Source of the DNA: Prunus persica
Taxonomy: Eukaryota; Streptophyta; Magnoliopsida; Rosales; Rosaceae
Assembly (NCBI RefSeq): GCF_000346465.2
Contig: NC_034009.1
Location: 9,258,831 to 9,322,830, forward strand
Length of the DNA: 64,000 bases
Direction of reading: 5' to 3'
In this document: positions 46,301 through 57,765 of the stretch, piece after piece
Position numbering within the stretch: position 1 is the first letter of the stretch
Layout of the letters: each line of letters opens with the position of its first letter
Notes under the pieces: generated by a model
Database searches by the model: none
What the model saw: the letters and a program-made list of their open reading frames with translations, nothing else
What the model was told of the DNA's origin: nothing
Made by a program: the position numbers and the translations under genes

Positions 46301-48062
46301 TGACGAAAGACACAAAGTACAGATAGTGATTAAAGTAAACAACAGTGACATTCCAACATTAACTACCTTAATCACAATACTATTTCCAGAAAAAACTGCT
46401 GCCAGCATTGGATTAAAGATATTATGAAAAGGATAATTCCATGACACAATGGCACCAATAACGCCAAGCGGGTGGAATTCCACTTTGGATTTCTTGTGAA
46501 GCATTGACCTTCCAGAACATCTGAAATTTTGTTCATGAACAATATAATCACAATACAGTATTGAGAAAAGTAAGGAAAGAAAAACAAAAATTGGATAGGA
46601 AACGGTAAAACTTATTTAATGATAGGGTGCATATCCAGAAAAGAGTACAGTAGAAGAGATATATCAAGACAACAAGATATACGTCACAACACCTTGTTAT
46701 GTCAGTTGAATTAATAGTGATTACATAAGATACAGAAAATGCAATAAGGAACAAGCAAATACCTGTACTCAGGCTTTAGCCAACGCTCACCCTCTGAAAG
46801 GAGCCATGTGATCTTCTCACATGTTGTCATTATTTCCCCTAGAGATGCATCTACCATCGTCTTCCCCGTATCACGTGAAGATATTCTAACAAAAATGGTA
46901 TATGTAAGTACACAAAATATTATAGAAAAAGATAAAGGTCGAATCCATGTAAATAGATTACTAACTTTTTTAACAAAAGATAAACCCTACATAATACTTC
47001 AGATCACAGTAAAGATGAAAAGTAGATTTCAAATTAGCATGCACAGGCTCATGCATAGAGAGAGAGAGAGAATAGAGTACTTACTCACATATAAGCTCTT
47101 GGTGTTCAATTATATACTTTAGAAGAATCCGGAGAAACTGGCGTCTTTGCTTGAAGCTACTCTTTGCCCATATTTTCTGTGCCTTCCTTGCTTGTGCTAC
47201 CCGCTCCTTGACCTGAGAATACACATTTACAAAGCGAATTTCCCAATAGTTGTGATATATCATCTGAGCTCTGTGCCAAAGTGCCAAACCAAATGGAACA
47301 AAGATCCTATCCATTTAGAATTCAGCAAAGAGGAGTACAATATAACAGTTTCCTACACATTCAATTCACCAATCCCCAAATCCAAACATGCATAACATGA
47401 CTAACCTCATCTGGTGTCAGTGCAGGGAAATATCCCAAGTATTTCATGGTTGCAGGTTCATAGCACTGAACCTTCGTCTCAGCTTGCGGCGTCCTTCCCC
47501 TCGGAGGTACCTGCACATTAAACACCAATGAGAGGCAGCCAATTGGATGCTTCACATGATCACATTCATACAACTCAAACAATGTAATAACCTTAAGCAC
47601 CCATAAACTAGCAAGAAACAGTACAAAGTGAAAAGCAAATTTGAATCTAATTATAAGCATTTAAGTACATCCACAACTATAATTAGCTAAGTTTTAACTG
47701 ATAAGAAAGTAAGTAACATCGACAAATGCAAAGAATTTAACTACAATCAAGAATTGAAGAGAAATGCTCACAAAAAGATACAAATTTTAATAAAAATTAC
47801 AATCAAAAGACAAAATCTTTTAGAAAAACTCACATATATGAAACCATTCTCCTGCGTCTGGTTCCCATCATCCAACACTGCCATTGATTAAACCGCGCCA
47901 ATCAATCACCAATACAAAAGAAACATATAAATGGCAAGAGAGAGAGGTACCATCAGAAGCATCGACTTCGATGGAAGGCACATTAGGGGGAATGAGCATA
48001 AAGAGGAATTTGCAAATGGCGTAAGCGAATCCGAGGACGAGCAGAGGCCACCAAAACGCCAT
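43362..48062 (-). CDS. ALDH22A1: aldehyde dehydrogenase ALDH22A1
   Basis: Fourteen exons splice without gaps to 596 residues, the length I recall for Arabidopsis ALDH22A1: 48062-47951, 47877-47834, 47510-47406, 47212-47085, 46885-46763, 46520-46367, 46130-46027, 45931-45853, 45406-45311, 45163-45026, 44926-44711, 44613-44422, 43755-43612 and 43517-43362. An N-terminal hydrophobic helix ([20 protein letters not shown]) suggests membrane insertion or secretory targeting. Catalytic features: [16 protein letters not shown] (here [13 protein letters not shown]), VTLELGGKD with the general-base Glu, and [12 protein letters not shown] with the nucleophilic Cys. The C-terminal [14 protein letters not shown] closes the domain. 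The enzyme class oxidises aldehydes with NAD(P)+; the substrate of ALDH22 is unknown, with stress roles reported. Confidence 0.95.
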
Positions 48063-48680
48063 CGTTTCGAAGCAGAACACAAATCAAAAACCTTTTTTCT
48101 GCTGAACCCCTATAGTGTTCTTGCAAATGAGAATCAGAGACAATGCTCAAGAGAAGACTGATGGGTAAAGTTGCGTTTTTTGTTTCTTTCTTCTGTTTTC
48201 AAAGAAAACAAAAATGAAAACAGAATAAAAACAAAAGCAATGGAAACAGATTCTCGGACTTTACTTTACTTTTTTATTGGGTATTCCACTTTCTTCGTCG
48301 AGAAATTTAATATGGACGGCCAAGATGGCATCTTGAAGACTTGATCTCCTCAAATAATGATGTAAATTTACGAGTGAAGACTGAGACTGAACTGAAGTGA
48401 GGGAGAGAAACGAGGGGTAGTCTGTTTAGTTTTAGACAACTTCTCGTGTATATCCTATCAATCACGTGACATCCCATGGCATGGCACGTGATATCTAAAA
48501 TCTACATACTGGATTTTGTTTTTTTTGGAATTGATATCTTATCACACAGAAAAATACCACTAAAAATTTTATACGTAAAGTGAACGGAAATTCATCAGAT
48601 CACAAGAACTATTTATTTATTAATTATATTCTTACAAATTGTCATGTTAAAAAGTTATCACACGTAACATGCCGTAATGA

Positions 48681-49399
48681 CTTAATATCACAAAACGTCC
48701 TTAAAGTTTACGAAACTATCAGATTGCATCTTTAATATTTTTTTGTGTCACTCATGGTCCTCAATGTTAGTATGTGCGATCATAAATGGTCTCTGCCTTT
48801 AGGTTCCGTTAAAAACTCCGTTAGTTTGCTGACGTGTCATATAATTACAAAACATCCATGAGGTTCACACACATATCACAAATGGTTTCTACGAAATTTT
48901 TTAATTTTTTAATTTAAAATTCATAAAATTTTGGTTTTCTTTGTAAAATTATTTATAAAAAAAAAATCATTTATAGAAGGATTTTAATCTTGAGAATCAT
49001 TTATGAACCTTAAACCCTTAGTTTTTTACATTTTTTAATTTTATGAATTTTAAATTATTTTTTAAAAACTCCATTAGTTTGTTGATGTGGCATATATATG
49101 GAGCCCACATCTACAATAATATAGCGTCACATGTATTTAAAATATAATATATATTTTTAAATTAAAAAATTAAAAAATTTCACAGGGACCATTTGTGATA
49201 GGTGCATAAACCTCAAGGATGTTTTGTGATATACATATATGCCACGTCAGCAAACTAACGAAGTTTTTGACGGAACCTAACGGTATGGACAATTTGTGAT
49301 CACACATACTAACCTTGAGGACCACGAATGACAAAAAAAAATAATTAAGGATGCAATCTGATAGTTTCGTAAATCTTAAGGACATTTTGTGATAATAAG
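48681..49399. mobile_element. long-TIR element (Mutator-like MITE candidate)
   Basis: The left arm (48681 to about 48925) and right arm (about 49155-49399) are reverse complements over roughly 240 bp with scattered mismatches. Both begin CTTA.TATCACAAAA and share TTACGAAACTATCAGATTGC, TTAGTATGTG.GATCA and GTTAGTTTGCTGACGTG. A third partial copy of the last motif lies at 49065-49100. The interior is AT-rich with no ORF. Long arms suggest a MULE-type element. The flanking duplication is not clear. It sits about 620 bp upstream of the ALDH22A1 start codon. Confidence 0.8.
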
Positions 49400-50311
49400 C
49401 CTGCCTTAATTGGTTAGAAATAGCAAAACATTGTTATTCCCGATTCATAAAAGTGTTTCTCCTCAATAGTCTCATGACAATAAGCCAAAACAAAAGGCTA
49501 ACAAAGTAGAGAGAGACCCCGTTGATGCGTTCATATTTAAAGCCACAGTGAATTTACTATAACTAATACTTAAATTTACTTTTAAGCAATTAGCTTTATC
49601 TTCGGACGAAGCTATGCTTTGGCGTCCATATTTCTTTTTTCAGAAGGAATACTGCTCTGCAGACTGCAGTTCCTTGTAATTTATTGCGTTCTGTTTGACA
49701 AACTGCTCAAGTTAACATTGATTCCTGTACCGTCAGACCAAAAATTTCCACCCAGATTTTGGTCCTCCACAAGCTGAGTCTTCTTTTATTAGTTGTGAAA
49801 GTTTTGGGCTTACATATAAATAGCTCCTTGGTTTCCTGCAACCATGAAATGCTCATCAAGCTTTGTTGTGAAAACAATGGAAATGCTAACGACTGGGCAA
49901 AATAGCCCCATCTGAGCAGCTCAGCTACATTTTCCTGTTGATTATAGCAAGGTACACTGATTCCTGAACCATTCTGCTATTATTTTCTCTGTATATTCTG
50001 TCTTAGAAATGTTTGCCATGAATGTTCATCTATATGAACAAGGTACATTATATTGGAATTATTCTATCCAAGTGGTAAGAGCCAAATATAATAGTTTCTG
50101 CTGTGGCATCTGTTCTGCCTGCAGGTCAGAGAAACACTCATTTTATATATCAAGAAAATGGGTTTTCCTGACTTTAGCTTTTCAAGTTAGTCTTACTCAA
50201 TTTACTGTGTAAAAAAATGTTGTGATTTTCCATGCTTAGGTTGTAAATCATTTCCCAATATTTTCCAGTTTTACTCATATCTTGTAAGCTGGGAAGGCAG
50301 GGGAACAATAA

Positions 50312-50640
50312 GGGAGATTACTATTATATTCAATATAGGTTCTAAATTTTATATTAAAAAAAAAAAATCCTACATGAGATGGACTTTAGACACACAAGCT
50401 CATTTACAACATAATAAAGAGGTTTCGAACTTCTTAAAAATTACAAATTTGCCATTAATTTTTAAAATAAGCCCAACCCCAAAACCTCATAAACTCAAAA
50501 CACTCAATAGGGCATCAAAGTAATTTAATAACCAAAATTAAATTCAATAGGACCAGCTGTCATTTTTTGGGTTTGTTTATAGAAATTAAATGATGTAGGG
50601 TTTATCTATATCACTGATGCTAAGAATGGGTATATAACTA
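50312..50640 (-). repeat. dispersed repeat family R1, copy C
   Basis: The reverse complement is collinear with 29529-29863 and 15687-16039: ATACCCATTCTTAG, AATTTCTATAAACAAAC, TGACAGCTGGTCCTATTGA, ACTTTGATGCCCTATTGAGT and TTGTAAATGAGCTTGTGTG. It lies about 45 bp from MITE copy 2. Confidence 0.75.
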
Positions 50641-50683
50641 AATATTTCGAAGAACAAATCCAAGACTTGACCACATTTACTAT

Positions 50684-50977
50684 GGGCCAGTTTGGCATTG
50701 CTGTACTGTGAAATTTTTTTGTTAAAAGTGTTGTAGGTACTGATTTCAGCATAATCAGAAAATGATTGCCGCATAATCATTAAATCCAACACCTCTTCAA
50801 AACTAATTCATACATAATCAAAAAATGAAAGCACCTCATTAGCTGCTTTCCCTTATAGCTTTCTCTTACATCAATTTTTAACAATAAGTGATTTTCTCAT
50901 AGTTTACCAAACGGGCTGGGCTTCCCAAATTTTTTAAAAAATCACTTCTCACCCCAAATAAGCATTGCTAAACTGGC
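50684..50977. repeat. MITE-like element, copy 2
   Basis: The left end GGGCCAGTTTGGCATTGCT and the right end AGCATTGCTAAACTGGC are imperfect inverted repeats. The interior matches the reverse complement of 1608-1961. The flanks ACTAT and ACTAC may be an imperfect 5-bp duplication. Confidence 0.7.
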
Positions 50978-51318
50978 ACTACGTCGGTTACAGTTAAATT
51001 AAGATATCTTATGTTTGCTGCTTCTCAATCTTATCTGATAAACAATACCAGACCCTCCTTACCCATTTTTGCCTAATTGTTGTGCTATTTCAAGGTTTTA
51101 TACCAACATTGTAAAGTAAAGGAATTTGTTAAAAACCTTTTTCTCCCCGGAGAAAGAGAAAAGTTAACATGAATAGTGCACATATGAGACTCTAGTTCTG
51201 TATCATGCTTGTATTGATCTAGAGAAGAATGGCATTGCATTTTCTGTTGAGAGTTCCCAATGCTCAAATTGAGGGCTTTTCTTTTTGCATAGAACAAACC
51301 ACAACTTCTCTTTGAAAG

Positions 51319-52641
51319 ATGGAAAACAACAAGATATCAGGGAGACAGCCAAAATTAGGAGACCATGTCTCGATTGAAATCACTCCTGAGCATGATGAAC
51401 TTGTATCTTCTATCAAGGAAAAGATGGAAAACATTGCTGTATCAGTCTGTATCTTCAGAGTCCCCCAGGAACTTCGCGAGCATAACGAAAAGAAATATAC
51501 TCCTGATCATGTTTCCATTGGTCCTTTGCACCGTGCAAAAGAGACTAGAGTGCCGCAAGATGATAAGTGGCGCTATTGTTATGCACTCCTCAATCGAAAA
51601 CCGAATTTAGAAGCAACCTTGAACATCTGCGTGAAAGCTCTTCGAGAGTTGGAGCACAAAGCACGAAGATGCTATGAGGGAGAGATTGATATCAGCAGCA
51701 GTGATGACTTTGTTCAATTGTTGCTAATTGATGGCTGCTTCATCATTGAGCTATTTCTGAAGTTTGCCTACAAGAGCCTTAGGTCCCGGAGAGACCCTAT
51801 ATTCACCAAGCCTGGGATGCTTTTCGAAATGAGACGTGACATGGCATTACTAGAAAACCAAATTCCTTTCTTTGTTGTTCAAAGGCTATTTCAATTAGTA
51901 CCACTTCCTCCAAAATGCAACGAGCCACTCAATGAGCTCGCGTCCCGGTTCTACAGAAGAATAATACCAGGAGATGATGAGCATGTTATCAAAGACAAAT
52001 TCAATCAAGAAGGGTATCATTTACTTGATCTAATTCGGCATTGTATCCTCCCAACAAATCCGAAATTGCATCTGAAAGAAAATGTGCCTCAAAAACATTT
52101 GGATTGTGCCAAAAAGCTTAAAAGTGCTGGCATTAAATTCAAGACGGCTACAAGCCAAAGTTTCTTGGACATCAAGTTTGCTCATGGTGTTTTCAAAATC
52201 CCACCTCTTGAAGTCCACCATTGCACAGAAGCACTTCTTAGGAACCTCATTGCACTTGAGCAGCGTCAGCTTGATGATACCATACAGCATGTCACATCTT
52301 ATGCCTTCCTCATGGGGTGCCTCATCACCTCCGAGAAGGATGTAAAATTACTTCGGCGGAGACAGATTCTCATCCACGATGAGAAGAAGGATAAAGAGGT
52401 TTTTCAAATGTTCGAGAAGCTTTGCAAGGAGATCAAGCTGATGGATTTCTACTATGGGAGGCTTTTTCAAGATGTGGCTGAATACAAGAGCAAAAGTTGG
52501 CATGAAAAGCGGCAGAATTTGGACACACATCTCAAAACTCCGACTTCAGTTATGGTGTTTGTTGTTGCAATGTTGCTTCTTCTTCTCACCTTTGTTGGAG
52601 CTTGCTTTTCCATACTCTCCTTTGCTCTCCACCATGTTTAG
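51319..52641 (+). CDS. DUF247 / UPF0481 protein
   Basis: Single-exon 440-residue ORF, the normal length for this plant-specific family. DUF247 landmarks are in order: CIFRVPQELRE, YTPDHVSIGPLHR near the N-terminus, LLIDGCFIIELFL, RRDMALLENQIPFFVVQRLF, HLLDLIRHCI-type block, then KFAHGVFKIPPLEV and LLRNLIALEQ. A C-terminal transmembrane helix (VMVFVVAMLLLLLTFVGACF) is followed by a short tail. Members are membrane-associated proteins of mostly unknown function; some act in grass self-incompatibility. The upstream DNA is a cluster of repeats. Confidence 0.93.
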   Translation: MENNKISGRQPKLGDHVSIEITPEHDELVSSIKEKMENIAVSVCIFRVPQELREHNEKKYTPDHVSIGPLHRAKETRVPQDDKWRYCYALLNRKPNLEATLNICVKALRELEHKARRCYEGEIDISSSDDFVQLLLIDGCFIIELFLKFAYKSLRSRRDPIFTKPGMLFEMRRDMALLENQIPFFVVQRLFQLVPLPPKCNEPLNELASRFYRRIIPGDDEHVIKDKFNQEGYHLLDLIRHCILPTNPKLHLKENVPQKHLDCAKKLKSAGIKFKTATSQSFLDIKFAHGVFKIPPLEVHHCTEALLRNLIALEQRQLDDTIQHVTSYAFLMGCLITSEKDVKLLRRRQILIHDEKKDKEVFQMFEKLCKEIKLMDFYYGRLFQDVAEYKSKSWHEKRQNLDTHLKTPTSVMVFVVAMLLLLLTFVGACFSILSFALHHV

Positions 52642-53508
52642 AACAAACAACCCCCAATCCATACACACTTGATGAAACCACATTTATATATTATATGATT
52701 GTTCAATACACAATTAATAATATGATTTCACAATGATTGATTTTGGGTTCAGTATTTCTTTAATATAGCCTTATAACTTTAAACAACATAGCATTTACAA
52801 AAAATATAATGTAAATTTATCATATTTACTAATTATATTACTAATCACGCCTCTAACAAATGAAATAAATAAATGCGATGCAAATGGTTTCCAAATAAAT
52901 TTCGCTATACACATTATAATCAAACATCAAATTTGGCCCCCCCCAAAAAAAAAAAAAAAAGAGCAGTCGGTAAAGTCTTTAGATCAAGTTGTATCTTGTC
53001 TTCAATCTCAACCTCATGAAAGGAATAAAGCCATCCCATCTAATAAAGCGTTTTATTTTTTCAACTGTCTGGATTTTCATTTATTTTTTTTCTCGCATTT
53101 TGGGGCCAACAGACCCGACAGACAGAGTGACACGCAGAGCATCACACGTACCCTTCTGCATATTTGACCCGGGCATTACTCTGTCGTGTCTTATGCTAAT
53201 AATTCAAAGCAAAGACTTAAACCTCCTATCCATCACATGAGCACCACATCTCCTAAACATCCACCCGTCGGATGGTCATCACTAGCCTCAGGACCCCACC
53301 CATGAGAACCATCCAACCGTTCACATAAACTAACAAAATATCACAACAAGTGACACATCACATCACTACACACCCTTTGAACTTTCTATCATGTTGGTGG
53401 CCATAGCCAATTGCATAAAGAGCTCTTCTTTCTCACCCTTTGAACTTTCGGTGTTCTTTCTTCTGACCAACTTTTCAGATCAAAAAAATCCCACAAACAC
53501 GGAGAGAG
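52642..53508. other. intergenic region upstream of the USP gene
   Basis: AT-rich, with a C8A16-like homopolymer stretch at about 52939-52962. 53100-53500 is less AT-rich and presumably holds the promoter and leader of the universal stress protein gene. No ORF is supported. Confidence 0.5.
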
Positions 53509-53688
53509 ATGGGAGAAAGGAGAATTGGAGTGGCGGTGGATTTCTCGGCTGGCAGCCGGGCAGCCCTGAAATGGGCAGTGGACAACGTTGCCAGGCAGGG
53601 CGATTTCCTCATCCTGGTCGTCGTTCGTCCTGAAGAGAACTATGAGCAAGGCGAGATGCAGCTCTGGGGAGTCACCGGTTCCCGTATG

Positions 53689-53725
<37 letters not shown>

Positions 53726-54710
53726 TCATATAAGTGTATAGATCTTTTATAATTAACTCTCTCTCCTCTGTTAATTGTCAGCTCTGATCAAGATTTCCTG
53801 GTTAAAGTTTGAAACTTTTCTGTTTCTTTTGCTTATTTGGTTTAAAGTTTTAATTTTGATTTCTGGATTTTGTTTGTTATGAGTGGATGCATGATAAATT
53901 GACTCACTTTGCAGCTTTGATCCCTGTGGTTGAGTTCTCTGATGCCAACGTTATGAAGAAGTATAAAGTGAATCCTGACCCTGAAACCTTGGACATCGCC
54001 AACACTGCGGCTAAGCAGAAAGAGGTTGGCTGCAACTTGGTTTTATTAATTATTCAGCTCATCATACTAATTGAGCTCTATTTCAATGATGTTCTTGCAC
54101 AATTGAATAATGAAGTGGTGTTTTGTGACCTTGTGATTTGGAGCAGATTACGGTGGTGATGAAGATCTACTGGGGCGACGCCCGTGAGAAGATCATTGAG
54201 GCTATTGACAAGATTCCCTTGAGCCTCCTTGTTATTGGAAACAGAGGCCTTGGCAAGCTCAAGAGGTACCAATCACAAACTCAAATCAATTATTTGTTGA
54301 TGCATGAATTTGAGTTTGTGTTACAACCACATGTTTGTTGTTTTGGAATTTTTGAGTTTGGTTGAGGGAGGCTGCCATTGCTTTCCAGTTCGTGCTTGGC
54401 TGCTTTCTTTGGTTATCAAGTTCCTATTGACTTCTTGGGGCCCATGATGGCAATAATAATCTAATGGCTACCATAGACTTTTCTTCACAGTTATACTGTT
54501 TGTACTGTTATGAAACGTGGGTTTGTGAATCAAACCACTTTGGATAATTAAAATAAAAAAATCCTCATCTAATTTCTTTTGTGTTTTGATTGGATCTGGA
54601 TGTGTTTGTTGTTTTGCAGAGTCATCATGGGCAGTGTCAGCAACCATGTGGTAAATAATGCTTCCTGTCCAGTTACTGTAGTGAAGAACAATCCGGACCA
54701 GGAAAGCTAA
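53509..54710 (+). CDS. universal stress protein (UspA domain)
   Basis: Four exons (53509-53683, 53915-54024, 54147-54265, 54620-54710) give 164 residues, typical of single-domain plant USPs. The start GERRIGVAVDFSAGSRAALK contains the first strand and the ATP-site Asp. ITVVMKIYWGDAREKIIEAI follows. The C-terminal half has the nucleotide-binding signature: LLVIGNRGLG, then VIMGSVSNHVVNNASCPVTV, a G-x2-G-x9-G-S/T pattern. It is a soluble alpha/beta protein, probably ATP-binding and stress-responsive. Intron 1 opens with a (CT)n microsatellite just inside the donor (53691-53720). From memory the Arabidopsis counterpart At3g17020 lies beside UBC32 and near HCF107, and the same three genes occur here. 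Confidence 0.92.
53691..53720. repeat. (CT)n microsatellite at the start of USP intron 1
   Basis: About 14 CT units begin only 8 bases after the exon 1 donor. Confidence 0.95.
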
Positions 54711-55338
54711 ATCCTTTGTCCCCCAATGCCCTGCTTGGTAAATAAGTGCAATGCTGCCTCTGGTTCAATTGCTCCCTTTCCTGCAACTGCAAGCCGTTTT
54801 TAGTTTGCATAAGATTTAGTTAAAATTATGTTTCCAACTGTTTGTTACTGTATCTTGAAGTTGGACAGATTTCATGTATGTATATGCTGGAGTTTGTGTA
54901 TGCGTATAGCGTATATATGAGTTCAGCTTGTGGCCGATGATGGTGATTTTGTTCTTAGAATTCAAGGGCTAATTAACTTGTATACAAGGTTTCTCCATTG
55001 CCATGCACCTGAGTTCGAACTTCAGGGAAGAGTCTTTTGCTTTTGGAGGAGAGGGTATTTACCTATGTGTGCAAGGGCTTGTAGCTCAAGTGGCTAAGAG
55101 CATTTACATCCCTTGTGTAAATAAAAAACTAAAACTTTTGGATTGACAATCCATCCATTCCATGCTCTGATTAATACTAAGCAATACCAAGAAAGGCCAA
55201 AGATGACCAATCCGTGTTTGCTTAACCGTCAACATTAATTTCTCCCTTTATTTTAGAATGTCCACCTTCTATTTTTATTTGAAGAGCTTAAACTATAGAT
55301 CATTTAGAAGATTAGCCGTTATCAGGTTTTGCAGTATG

Positions 55339-55372
<34 letters not shown>

Positions 55373-55632
55373 ATCCACTTATTATAGGAGATTGAATTGC
55401 AGTCCTCTCATTCTAAAGCTAATGGTGAAAAAAAGAAAAAGAAAAAAGGAACGAGCTAAAAGAAGTGAATCCCATTCATAGCCAAAAAATCCGCAAACCA
55501 AGCTAATGGTAGTCCTCTGCCTGAAAGACCAACCAAACCAACTCCCAACATAAATCTTCTTTCAAAAGCTCTCATTCCTTCATTTTCTTCTCTTTTAGTT
55601 TCTCCCACCCTGCAAACAATTCAGAAACAACA
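54711..55632. other. USP 3' flank and PMEI promoter region
   Basis: It contains a (GA)n run (about 55339-55371). At 54970-55130 TAGCTCAAGTGG resembles a Pol III A box and GAGTTCGAACTTC a B box, but the B-like motif lies upstream of the A-like one, so it is at most a SINE fragment. The 55560-55630 leader of the next gene is CT-rich. Confidence 0.45.
55339..55371. repeat. (GA)n microsatellite upstream of PMEI gene
   Basis: About 16 GA units, about 260 bp upstream of the PMEI start codon. Confidence 0.95.
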
Positions 55633-56502
55633 ATGGAGCCAAAGTACCATACTCAATCACCTCTCATCATCTTATTTTTCTTCCTCTTTTGCTTCAACTT
55701 TGCACAGGCCGTTTGCAAGCCTCGGAATTTAAACTTAAGGTACCTAACTATTCCCTCTACATCACCAAATTCTCCTTCAAACTCGCAGCCGGCTATGTCC
55801 CCTACTAAGCCACAGCCGGGTCAATTCTTCTCTTCATGGCGCCCAACAGGTCCTCCACCAAGCCGTACTGCATCAGCCCCAAACCCTTCTTCACAGCCTC
55901 CAGAAAAACCACCTCCTGCTGGCAATTCTATTTCTCCTTCACCTTCCTCCACATCCTTTCTTCGCCACCCTTCTGATAATCCCAAAGACAGCCCGCGCAG
56001 CAACCTCTTTACACAATCTACATATCCCAAATCAGCTTCATCTTTTGTCCCACCTAACCCAGCAATCCAACAAATATGCAAAAACACTGACTACCCTGAT
56101 ATGTGCGTCTCATCTGTGGCCCCTTTCCTACCATTAGTACCCAAGCTGGACCCTGTAGCTGTGCTTGAGATGACAATCAAGGCAGCCACGACGCATGCCA
56201 AGTTGTCGCTAGCCGCGGCCTCAAAACTTGTGCTGATGAATAACATTGCCCGTGGCACAGCCGCTGCGCTCAGTGATTGCAAGGACATGTACGGTGATGC
56301 CTTGGATGGCCTTCAGAGTGCAATGGATGCAATCCAGAGCCGTGACATTGGCACGATCAATAGCATGCTCAGCGGGGTGGTGACAGATGCTATGACATGC
56401 GGGGATGGGTTTGAAGGAGAGAATTCTCCATTAGGGGATTATGATGACAAGCTTCACAAGATGGCCAGCAATTGCCTTGCCATTGCTTCCTTGATCAAGT
56501 GA
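55633..56502 (+). CDS. pectin methylesterase/invertase inhibitor (PMEI) domain protein
   Basis: Single-exon 289-residue ORF. A signal peptide (LIILFFFLFCFNFAQA) is followed by a roughly 100-residue Pro/Ser-rich linker (residues about 35-135). The PMEI four-helix domain follows: ICKNTDYPDMCVSSVAPFL with the first Cys pair, AAASKLVLM, ALSDCKDMYGDALDGLQ, then SGVVTDAMTCGDGFEG and a final helix NCLAIASLIK. The four Cys of the two family disulfides are recognisable. It should be secreted to the cell wall and block pectin methylesterase or invertase. The long Pro-rich region is more like the N-terminal part of arabinogalactan-type or proPME-like proteins than the minimal inhibitors of about 180 residues. 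Confidence 0.92.
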   Translation: MEPKYHTQSPLIILFFFLFCFNFAQAVCKPRNLNLRYLTIPSTSPNSPSNSQPAMSPTKPQPGQFFSSWRPTGPPPSRTASAPNPSSQPPEKPPPAGNSISPSPSSTSFLRHPSDNPKDSPRSNLFTQSTYPKSASSFVPPNPAIQQICKNTDYPDMCVSSVAPFLPLVPKLDPVAVLEMTIKAATTHAKLSLAAASKLVLMNNIARGTAAALSDCKDMYGDALDGLQSAMDAIQSRDIGTINSMLSGVVTDAMTCGDGFEGENSPLGDYDDKLHKMASNCLAIASLIK

Positions 56503-57765
56503 TCATGATATATAAATCTTCAATTGTTTCCATTTTGCTTTTGTGCTGTCTCTTTTAATTTGTAAAAGAGAAACATCAAATATATATAGCTAGAAAATTG
56601 GGAAGAGTAGATGTAGGAATATGTTAAACAAGTACCAGCATGTATCATTTGGAATTACTTGTATAGACATATATATACCTGGTTATGAAAGAATGTTATG
56701 CAAATACTCATAAATTTGCATCTTTGCATTCAAACTAAGGATTTTGAATATTTGAATTTGTATTAGGGAGCTTTTATCGGCACTCTAAAGTCTTGTAAAA
56801 ATAAAAGGAAGAAATTACATTTAAAGGAATGCATGATGACTTTTTTGGAATGGCGAATAACGGTTTCCCTTATTATAAGACTGTGTCATGAGATTTTTGA
56901 AATACTAATCGGTTCATCAAATCCATATATATTTCACTACTTTATAAATTTAAGATTATATGGACTTCAAATAATCAAGAAGAAATGGTGTCTCAAACCT
57001 TTGGTTGTCATTTATCGTCAACAACCTTTTCTGTTTGGGCTTGAGGCCTGTCCACAAGCCCATGACTGGTTCATCAACATATGACCTGCTTAAAAATCTG
57101 CGCTAATTAAATGAAGGAAAAACAAAAATGGAGGAAAATGAAACAGATAATGGAGTTCCATTTTCATGCTTTACCAAAACTAGTCCCAAAATGGCAAACT
57201 CCACTCTCTCACACTCGGAGCATTAACTCCTGGAGTCTTCCTTTGCAGCAACCTAGGGTTTCTATTCGCTTCGTCGCTTATGCTTTGTGCTACTCCCTGC
57301 CTTCTTCAATGTAAGTAAGTGCTTTTCATGTCGTCTTCGTTTCCAGTTTCCACATTTCTTTTTCAATTCTCTGTTCGTTTCCACGGAGAATGGTTTGACA
57401 GAAAATCTGAAACACCAACTCAAGAAAAGAAGCTAAATTGTAAGGAGGTACCTTTTTTTTTTGTTCTTCTTCTTAGCTTGAAAGTAGAGTAAGAGTGGAC
57501 GTTGGTGCGGCCTTAATTTTCCGTTTGGTTGCTTAGAAACGAAAATGTTGTCTCTAAGAACTTACAAATCCATGGCGAAACCACGGCAATGAAAATATTT
57601 AAGCTTCAGTATGTTGCTGGTTTTCGTTTTCTGTCATAAACCACTTGTTGGTGCCATTAGATTTGTGCTATCATATTTATTTATTTCTTACTCAGGGATT
57701 TGTTTATTTATTTATTTATATATTTGAGGTAGAAGCATAAGAGCACTGCAGCTATTTGCGCATAA
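56503..57765. other. intergenic and 5' leader of the INO80B-like gene
   Basis: 57111-57330 is richer in CT and contains short ORFs in several frames, compatible with a transcribed leader. A GTAAGTAAG donor-like site at 57311 could start a leader intron ending before 57766. No separate gene is supported. Confidence 0.4.

Noticed and set aside
47041..47080. Alternative exon in ALDH22A1 around a GA run
   Set aside because: The exon 4 donor at 47084 and exon 5 acceptor at 46886 join in frame and reproduce the known protein; the GA run is intronic.
54970..55130. tRNA gene or complete SINE
   Set aside because: A-box-like and B-box-like motifs are in the wrong order and no cloverleaf can be drawn.
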